The position numbers and the translations under genes are program-made. From Histoplasma ohiense (taxonomy: Eukaryota > Ascomycota > Eurotiomycetes > Onygenales > Ajellomycetaceae): a DNA stretch of 64,000 nt. The notes beneath the pieces are model-generated. The model worked only from the letters and a program-made list of their open reading frames with translations, was not told the origin of the DNA and made no database searches. This document shows, one piece after another, positions 57,760-64,000 of the stretch. Position 1 is the first letter of the stretch, and each line of letters begins with the position of its first letter. The stretch spans positions 1,364,001-1,428,000 of the forward strand of contig JAEVHH010000007.1 in assembly GCA_017607445.1 (NCBI GenBank), written 5' to 3'.

Positions 57760-58391
57760 TGCTGTCTTGATTTCAATTCTGAAACAACTTCAAAATGTGG
57801 TTTGAGAAAACATTTGAATATTCACTTAGACAGTCAGATTGTATAATTGCTCATCTTGTTAAAAAGCATTGAGAAAAAAAGACTGTGATACAGAAGGAAT
57901 CTGAAACTGTCTGCAGTGTGATGAATTTGAATCAGATGCTGAATGAATGAATTCAATTCCTTGATGATTTTGAAGAGATTAAGAGACAGACAAAAGAGAA
58001 TGCTGCCACTGCAGAAGAGAATCATCATCAGAGATCAAAGCATATGCAGAATGATATGATGAAATGCAGAAGAAAGAGAAATCAAGAGTGATTTGAAGAT
58101 TCATCTGCTTCTGAAGCTACCACTGTTGAATCTGATACTTGATCTTTCAATGTTATTGAAGAATTGCAAGCTGCATTGAATTCTATTGCAGCTGCTATTC
58201 AATTTCTTGCAGAATCAAGAAATCTTCATCATTCTTCTTCTGTTTCTGAGGGGAATAGTGAACTGCAAGTTGATGTTTTGGATTTGAAGAATCAGTTTGA
58301 AGAAATGAGTAGTCAAATGAATACAATGAGTGAGCAGATGAGTGCAATAATGACACTGCTTCAGCAGATGAATCAGTATAGACAGAAGTAG
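57760..58391 (+). pseudogene. Myb/coiled-coil partner protein relic of a Harbinger-like element
   Basis: A plus-strand frame with TGA codons: NNFKMWFEKTFEY, IIAHLVKKH, then MNLNQMLNE and a basic region KHMQNDMMKCRRKRNQE, closing with a clean coiled coil LDLKNQFEEMSSQMNTMSEQMSAIMTLLQQM before a stop at 58389-58391. PIF/Harbinger elements encode a Myb/SANT-like DNA-binding protein beside the transposase. Layout and basic-plus-coiled-coil structure fit that partner, but the Myb helices are not clearly visible. Confidence 0.45.
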
Positions 58392-58689
58392 TGACAGTTG
58401 AATAGTGAATGAAATGACAGTTGAAATGATGGGTGGAATGTGCAAGCTCTTTAGCTGATATCCCATACAATATTTCTGTGTTACAGTTGAAATACATAGT
58501 TATAAAACATCACCAACTTTTTATATGAGGAGGTTAGGTTTTCTAAGTTATATTATTGGTTAATATAATACATGTATGTATTATATACACAAATTACAGC
58601 AATAAATTACCAGATTGAGGAATTATTCTAAAGAATATTCAAAATATCAACAAAGAATCTGCCACTACTACTGCAACAACACCATATTC

Positions 58690-59560
58690 AAACCTGCCAC
58701 TACTACTGCAACAACATCATATTCAAATCTTCTTCTAATCTATCCTCTTCATCCATTCTCAACCTTTCTGCAAAATACTCATTCAACATTGATGAAGGGC
58801 AGTTAAATTGCTCAGAGATCTGATTACCACAAAGACAGATCATTATATTAGTGAGCAAGCAGATTATCATATAACAAGCAGTCACTGAAGTGCTTTGAAC
58901 TTGATGAGTAGAGATGAATGAGTTCCATACTCAATAATGTTGAATTAACTCAAACTCATGCTCAACTGATATTTGATTCTCTGTCATCTTTTTATTGAAT
59001 TTCTTTTGCTCAGCAGTTAACTGATCTTCTCTGAGTTTTTTATACATTCTCATTGTTGCTGAAGATTCTGTATAGACAGAATCTTCAAATAAATATAGCT
59101 GTTTTTCTTGTGAAATAGCTGCAGTATCAAAGAGAGCTTTTACTTCTGCTTCTATTTAACTCTCATATCAAAAAAACCAATCACCACAGCTTTCAATGAT
59201 AGATTTATAAATAGAAGAGAGAATATCATTTGAGGTTATTATTTCTTGATATTTGAATTCATAAGTATGCTTATGATCTGAATATGCAAGATGTTGATTC
59301 TCTGTAGGCTGACAGATCTGCTGCAGAGTGTTATCAATATAATTTCAGATTAAATCACCATCTTCTTGAGCTTCAATATACTGACTATATTGCTGTAATT
59401 TTGACACAGTAAGGTGAGTTGAATCTCAGTGAAGCATATTTTTGAATTGATTTCTCAGATGAATAACTACATTCAAAAAGACACTATTAACAAAACTTAT
59501 TGACTGTTCAAAAAGATCTGTCACATCTTCATATTGATTGGGAAATGTCAGACAATCAAG
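58690..59560 (-). pseudogene. DDE transposase relic (Harbinger/DDE_Tnp_4 type)
   Basis: Minus-strand frame from about 59560 to 58700. Order seen: VVIHLRNQFKNML, then YSDHKHTYEFKYQEIITSND-like (family pattern YSGHKR...KYQ.I...DG), SSIYKSIIESCGDWFF, YLFEDSVYTESSATM (third strand with the D-x-Y element) and QKKFNKKMTENQISVEHEFE. The C-terminal part 58885-58703 follows (CGNQISEQFNCPSSMLNEYF...MDEEDRLEEDLN). Several TGA codons. It faces the coiled-coil ORF tail to tail. The family is inferred from the H-K-R/Y-Q and D-Y patterns. Confidence 0.6.
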
Positions 59561-60429
59561 AAGAATGCAAAATGCCAGTTCATCAGATGAATTATAGTGA
59601 TATTGTCATTCAATCTGATCAAGATGCAGATAGATGTGAGGTGTAGTGACAGTGTGAAGAGTAACAGTAGAAGATAGTTTATAGCATAGCAGAGATAATA
59701 GTAATATATTGTAAAGCAATATAGTATAGTAGCATAATGTAGTGTAGTGTAGCTAATCACTAAGGAAGAAAAGAAAGAGAAAGAAGATGTGCGAAATACA
59801 TACATCGATATATATATATACATATAGAAATAGCAGTAGTGAGAGTATAATGGAAAGAGGTAAGAATAAGTGAAGATAATAAGGAAATAATAAATGAGTG
59901 CATTACAATTGCTCTTCTTTTTTATAAGAGCTGCTCTCAGTGATTGTATAGATTGCTTGTTAGTAGATAATTGCATTTCCATCTGCTTGTTGATAGCAGT
60001 ATATTGATTGCATCCCCTAGATAGCTTGTATATGTGTTGTTATCGATTTTCTAATGAGATGGAATTGGTGGATTCTTTGATTGCCAGGGGTTGTGTGCAG
60101 AGAAGTAAAAAGAATTTCTTTTCTTTTGAAGATTTCTCTTCTCTTTTAACTTGATCATTATCAAAGCTCCTTGCCTCTTCTGCTGTGATTTCTCATTATC
60201 AAAAAAATTTTTAAATTTTTATATCATTGTTCTCTCTCTCTTCTTCTTTTATCAAAATAAGTTTTCTCAGTTATTCTGATTTTAAGTAAGTTGTTTCTTG
60301 AACACTTATCATGTATTATTGTTGATGTTCCTTGTCAGTGGTGTTATTAGTGTGGTTATGTGTGTCACTAGCTCATTTCCATATAGTGTCATTTGCTGTT
60401 CACTTGTTATATTGTTCTAGCTCTAATCA

Positions 60430-61140
60430 CATGACACACAACAGTCAGATTCTGTGTGAACATTGTGTCTCTAGACTTGAAGACATTGATTTTTGATGTG
60501 TGCTGGGGTCAAATGCTCAGAAGTATTGTGAGGCTTGTGCCTCTGTAGAGAAATTCTGCAAACTCATAAGTAATTCTCTTTAATTTTTGTTTTCTTTTTC
60601 TTTTTCTTCAGCAATGTTGATATACTGATAATGATGCTAGATGCATGATACACCTCTTCTGAGGCACATCATACACAGATAAGTGTTTATTTTTGTGAGG
60701 GTGGTGGCTGAGAAGAATATAGCCAACCACAAAAGTTGTCTTTGTCATTTGATAAAATGATTGAATGCATCTCATCTGATGATGCTGTTCATTTGAAATA
60801 GAGCAGAGGCAAATGCTCTATAATCTCAGCACTGAGCAGCAGCTGAGTCTGCAGAGATGTAGATTTTGAAGACTGTGATTGTATCTGATTCTTTCAGAAC
60901 AGAGATGTTAGAGAAAGAGAAGAGTATGAAGAAGAATATAAGAGTTTTGAAAGTGATGAGCTTCAGAGGCTCTGTGATGAAGAAATTGATTGAAAAGAGA
61001 TTGATAAGAGAGAAGTTGACTGAAGAGTCAATGAAGAAGATTGTGAAGATATCAGTGACTGTAGCAGTGTCTGTGATGCCTGCTTTCTTTGTCAATTTGT
61101 CACTGACATCAGTGAAGCAGAGGGAGAGAGTGCTCTGAAT
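60430..61140 (+). pseudogene. Cys-rich mobile-region ORF relic
   Basis: A plus-strand frame with CEHCVSRLEDIDF, a stop, then CVLGSNAQKYCEACASVEKFC. An intron-like stretch (GTAATT...TTCTTCAG, about 60568-60611) and a Lys/Glu-rich region (60866-61138) follow. Cys pairs of this type recall the minus-strand relic at 22.9-23.1 kb. Function unknown. Confidence 0.35.
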
Positions 61141-61559
61141 AGTGGAGAAGTGAGAGAAGAAGATGAAGAAAAATGTCTTTCTTCATTGAATATGCTGAAG
61201 AATGAGTAGATTGATGAGAGAGAAAAGATGTGAGAAGACAAATGTCTTGTGAGATAGGTATTTATCTATATCTCTGCACTCAAAATGAATGCTGATAATT
61301 TATGAATATCAGAAGGAGTATTGAACAAGAGTGGTAGAGAAAGAGAATGAGAGAGATGATGAAAGAAAGAAAAGAAAGTGAGAGATGAAGAATGTTGAGA
61401 TGAAGATGAATGAACTGAAGATCTTTAGACTTTTCTTAGAATCTGTTTTCTTTGTCTTTTTCTTGTCTGTATTTTTTATTTTTTGTATTTATTATATCTC
61501 AAATTGAATTTTTTTTTTTCCTTTTTACTCTTTTTCCTGATAAAATTCTTCTAAAAAAA

Positions 61560-64000
61560 AATGTATTTGATTGAAGTTTGAGTGAGATTTGCACTTCTAA
61601 TGTTTTTCAATTTAGAATTTGCACTTCTGACATCTTTCAACTTGATGTTTGCACTTTTGATGTTTGAAAGTATGTTGATTTTGTATTTGTTGTTCATTTT
61701 CTTGTTTGAGAAAGATTTTGAATGTCTGAGTGTTCAATATGTTTTCTTCTGATTTTCATGTATCATCACTAGAACTTCAATCTGTTCATCTCACAAGATA
61801 TTCTGAAGATTTGTTTTTTCATTATTGTTTTTCAAGAATTTCTTCAACTTGATATTCTTCTTCACTGTTGACAAGTTTCAGTTCTGATTCTGATAGAGCT
61901 CCATTTCTGCAGTTGTATGGCTTCAATAAAGATATATAGAATACAGAATGGATGCTTCTATATGAAGATAACAGTTCTAATTTGTATGCTTATTTTTCAA
62001 TGATATTCAGAATCTTGAAGAATTCAATATATTTATGATTGAGTTTGTGAACTGGGCGCAGCAATCAGAGATTTTTTGCATTGAGCATGACATAGTCATC
62101 TATTTTAAATTGTTGAGGCTTATGTTTTGCATCATAATAGATTTTCTGTGTTTGTCACATCTTTTGTAGATTCTCAATGAGCTTATGACATGTTTTCTTG
62201 ATATGTTTCATGCAGCTAGCAGCATGTATGGTGACTGGTTGTGATGATTTGCTGACATTAATTTTCAAATCAGATTGATATCTCATTAGAGCTTCCATGG
62301 ATGTCATTTCAGTAGAGATATGTTGAGAGGTATTGTAAACAAACTGTGCTAGTGATAGCCAGTGTGTTCAGTCATTTTGATGATAGTTGGTAAAGCATTG
62401 AAGATAATGTTTCAAGATTTGATTTTGTTGTTCTGTTTGGCCATCTGTTTGAGAGTGAAAGGCTGTTGAAAGTTTCCAGCATATGTCTAGTATATAACAA
62501 AAGATGGATCAATAATGACTTGTAAACAGTGAATCTTGATTGAATATATGGTTTTTGAGTACTCTGTAAATTGTATAGAACTTGACATAAACAATTTCCA
62601 CTAGTTTGTCAGCAGTAATGTTTTTGATGCAAGAAATATAGATTGTAAACTTGGTATATATATTCACAATCACTAAAATTGCATTGTAGATTTGGTGGAG
62701 AAATGTAGAGGCTGACAAGTCTGTAATAAAATCCATAGTAATGAACTCAAAAGAATTTGATGATAAGAGAATTGTATTCAATTCTTCATATTGTCTGTGC
62801 TGTTTTGACTTTACTCTTTGACAAATATCATAAGTGAATATATAATCTTTGATATTTCTGACTAGCTCATGTCAATAGTATTTGTTCTGAATGCTATCTA
62901 TAAACTTTTTTATATCAAAGTGACCCCTCTGCAGATCATCATGATTTGCACTGATAATTTCATCAATGAATGTCTTTTGTTGAGAGACATATATACAATC
63001 ATCAGCATGCAATATATCATTCTCAGAAATTGTCTATAGCATATTTTCAGTGACAGTCATATTCTTCTCTTTTATCTTCTCTCTTTACTCAGCAGCAAAA
63101 GAATCAATCTTCTGTGTTTTACTCAGAAATGAGATGAAGAATTCAGATATTTCTGTGTATGCTGAGTCTTCAAGAATAGTCTTATTGACTGCAATCTGGG
63201 GCATATATTGCTCAACACACAATGAAGGGGAAGAGTTTACATGAGAGATAGAAGACATTGATATATAAAGTGCTTTTTGCTCATTAAAAGAAGTATTTTG
63301 CTCATTAGAGATCTGTGCACAGACTACATCAGAAGAAATATCATTTTGAAAAGAAGTATCAGTTTCTCAGTCTAGTCTAACTTCATGTTTCAGCTTCTGT
63401 TGCAGAGTAGATAATATAGTTTGATCATTATAGATCTCACTGTAGTCTGCACAACAACTGAGCTCATCAGCTGAATTCTTTGATTCAGAGCAGTGCAGTA
63501 ATACAAAATCATAAACAGATAAAGCTTTCATTCATCTGATCTGATGTCTGTTCAGTTTCTTAGTTGTCATAAAGTACTGCAGATTGGCATGATCAGATCA
63601 GATTTGAATTGAATACTGACTTCTCTTCAGATAGTGTCTTCAATTCTTAAATACTGCTACAATAGTCAAGAGTTCTTTATCATGAGTATCATAACACATT
63701 TCCACATCAATCAACTTTCTTGATCAGAAGACAACTGAATGTCAGTGTTCATCATTCTGCAACTGTGACAGAATAGCAGCAACTGCAAAAGTGAATACAT
63801 CAGATTTGATCTGAATACACTGAGCTGAATCAAAATGAGCTAATAGAGAAGCATGCATAAAGCATAATTTGAGCTCATTGAAAGTGCTTTGAGCATCTTC
63901 TATTCATATAAAAGTGGCTTTTCTTTCCCTCTTCTTGCTCTCTTTTGTAAGTTTGAATAATGGGGCTGCAATAGAGGAGAAAGACTTAATAAATCACTGA
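61560..64000 (-). mobile_element. Gypsy chromovirus relic, minus strand, cut by window edge
   Basis: Read leftward from 64000: end of RT, RNase H (LTIVAVFKN, YSIQI*SDHANLQYF; 63.8-63.5 kb), integrase zinc region (HDDLQRGH...YDICQRVKSKQH), catalytic core (FEFITMDFITDLSAS at about 62.75 kb and following), a GPY-like region (LNHKYIEFFKILNII), then a chromodomain (EEYQVEEILEK...EYLVR near 61.84-61.75 kb). It differs from the copies at 8.6 and 15.8 kb, so it is a separate chromovirus lineage. It has many TGA codons. No LTR could be identified. Confidence 0.8.

Larger units (their letters stand above)
57400..64000. other. Second CpG-depleted block with DNA-transposon and Gypsy relics
   Basis: Same base composition and TGA-rich frames as the 5.7-23.8 kb block. 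A few CG remain around 59790-59806 and near 60037, suggesting boundaries between elements of different age. Between 59560 and 60400 and between 61150 and 61560 no gene can be supported. Confidence 0.7.

Overview
The window is nuclear DNA of a filamentous ascomycete. The Eurotiales (Aspergillus/Penicillium-like) are the best guess. The reasons are introns of roughly 50-140 bp with GT-AG borders, Zn2Cys6 regulators, Opy2, RTA1, a fungal ZIP zinc transporter, and fungal Copia, chromodomain-Gypsy, Helitron and SINE elements. No species can be named from the sequence alone.

Layout. 1-4.5 kb: TOM70 (3' end off the window) and a secreted-N-terminus ZIP zinc transporter, both on the minus strand. 5.7-23.8 kb: an AT-rich block almost free of CG, CC and GG. 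It is one decayed Helitron (Rep and PIF1 helicase frames) into which two decayed chromodomain Gypsy retrotransposons inserted. Both Gypsy elements still have 5-bp target duplications. A younger, CpG-bearing solo LTR sits inside the first. 23.8-39.4 kb: normal GC DNA with a Zn2Cys6 regulator, a full-length tRNA-derived SINE, a broken FAD monooxygenase, an Opy2-like membrane anchor, a small VOC protein and the tiny TFIIH subunit gene TFB5. 39.5-45.2 kb: a very young Copia element on the minus strand with identical 306-bp LTRs; its single long frame is interrupted by three TGA codons only. 46-48 kb: a PHO4-family phosphate transporter with two CACGTG boxes upstream. 51.9-56.7 kb: a phytanoyl-CoA dioxygenase-family enzyme, an RTA1 membrane protein and a second Zn2Cys6 regulator. 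57.1-64 kb: a second CpG-depleted block. It holds a CpG-bearing LTR fragment, a Harbinger-like DNA transposon relic (coiled-coil Myb-like ORF plus DDE transposase), and the C-terminal half of another chromodomain Gypsy on the minus strand, running off the right edge.

The most unusual signal is the mutation pattern of the two AT-rich blocks. It resembles repeat-induced point mutation, but C is lost before G and before C while CpA is kept. As a result Trp (TGG) and Arg (CGA) codons turn into TGA, Pro into Ser/Leu, and Gly into Asp/Glu. CpG-bearing insertions inside or beside the blocks allow the events to be ordered in time.
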